Of a DNA stretch of 64,000 nt, positions 63,713 through 64,000 are shown in pieces. The notes under the pieces are model-generated. The model had not been told where the DNA came from. It ran no database searches and was given only the letters and a program-made list of their open reading frames with translations. The stretch comes from Rhodoferax sp. Lineage in GTDB: Bacteria; Pseudomonadota; Gammaproteobacteria; Burkholderiales; Burkholderiaceae_C. A program made the position numbers and the translations under genes. The DNA is taken from assembly GCA_013791765.1 (NCBI GenBank), contig VMTC01000122.1:1-64000 (forward strand), written 5' to 3'. How positions within the stretch are numbered: position 1 is the first letter of the stretch; every line of letters starts with the position of its first letter.

Positions 63713-64000
63713 CTAGCGCCGGCGCTGCACTTGCAGGGCGCCTGGGTTGACGATGTTGGTCGGTGTGCCCTGGATGAAATTGATCACGTTGTCAAATGCG
63801 GCACCAAAGTACATCTCATAACTGTCTTGCTCTACATAGCCAATGTGCGGCGTGCAAATGCAGTTTTCCAGCCGCAGCAAAGCGTGGCCCTGCAAAATGG
63901 GCTCGCTCTCGAACACATCGATCGCCGCCAAGCCGGGTCGGCCGCGGTTCAGGCCACTGATCAAGGCATCGGCTTCGATCAGTTCGGCGCGGGCCGTGTT
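63713..64000 (-). CDS. D-isomer-specific 2-hydroxyacid dehydrogenase, C-terminal part
   Basis: The 3' end (about 95 codons) of a gene that starts beyond the window. It reads NTARAELIEADALISGLNRG, then GLAAIDVFESEPI and CTPHIGYVEQDSYEMYF. These match the NAD-binding domain end of the family, with the catalytic Glu in VFESEPI and the catalytic His in TPHIG. It is convergent with waaA. The substrate (phosphoglycerate, hydroxypyruvate or other) cannot be told from this part. Confidence 0.88.
   Translation of the reverse strand, partial: NTARAELIEADALISGLNRGRPGLAAIDVFESEPILQGHALLRLENCICTPHIGYVEQDSYEMYFGAAFDNVINFIQGTPTNIVNPGALQVQRRR

Overview
The window looks like chromosome from a beta-proteobacterium of the Comamonadaceae, most like Rhodoferax or its relatives. 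The reasons are the high-GC coding style, a DUF3460 gene next to scpA, a panDBC/nadB run, a tandem glycine riboswitch before gcvT-gcvH-gcvP, and a dispersed palindromic repeat of a kind I associate with this family. No database search was possible, so the genus is an inference.

Layout. 1-9.3 kb: end of an ABC importer, serS, a two-helix membrane protein, maeB (malic enzyme), a TonB-like lipoprotein, a 19-residue hydrophobic peptide gene, a frameshifted RepA-type ATPase remnant beside tRNA-Lys(CTT), a hydroxyisobutyrate-dehydrogenase-type enzyme and guaC. 9.4-19.3 kb: an exported four-cysteine protein, uvrD, and a leftward run DUF3460-scpA-nadB-panD-panB-panC, then rhlE. 19.3-26.5 kb: apaH, a CNNM/CBS membrane protein, a two-receiver diguanylate cyclase, a cyclic-nucleotide-binding protein, dusC and a chemoreceptor. 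26.5-31.4 kb: the glycine cleavage operon with its riboswitch.

31.4-43.5 kb is the most unusual part. A leftward eight-gene Mrp-type membrane module (E-F-G-DUF4040-B-C-D-D') ends in a translationally coupled GGDEF gene. Facing it is a LapA-like protein, a di-heme-type flavocytochrome and a membrane-anchored cytochrome c. After these come a PPK2 gene with an out-of-frame internal deletion, a P2-type cation ATPase, and a Na/Pi cotransporter broken by a stop codon. Related palindromes sit at the divergent promoter and before the second half. The module appears to combine ion-gradient, electron-transfer and (formerly) phosphate/polyphosphate functions. A Phd/PIN toxin-antitoxin pair follows.

44-49 kb: ETF-ubiquinone oxidoreductase and an SDR gene share a promoter region with a perfect 20-bp palindrome; then a DMT exporter, ubiC and a YbgC-type thioesterase are chained by overlapping stops and starts. 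49-57.5 kb: a CheB-CheR fusion overlapping a PAS-GGDEF gene, a BON-domain protein, and hsp20-lon. 57.6-64 kb: an Ada/AlkA fusion, ogt and a DMT exporter in one operon, then a phosphohexomutase, waaA and the end of a 2-hydroxyacid dehydrogenase gene.

Across the window I found seven copies of a ~55-bp palindrome-headed repeat and two solo copies of its hairpin. Five full copies lie inside conserved genes (uvrD, gcvP, gcvT, a DMT exporter, waaA) and keep the frame open. There is also one 161-bp MITE-like element before maeB. No CRISPR array, rRNA or intact transposase was seen.
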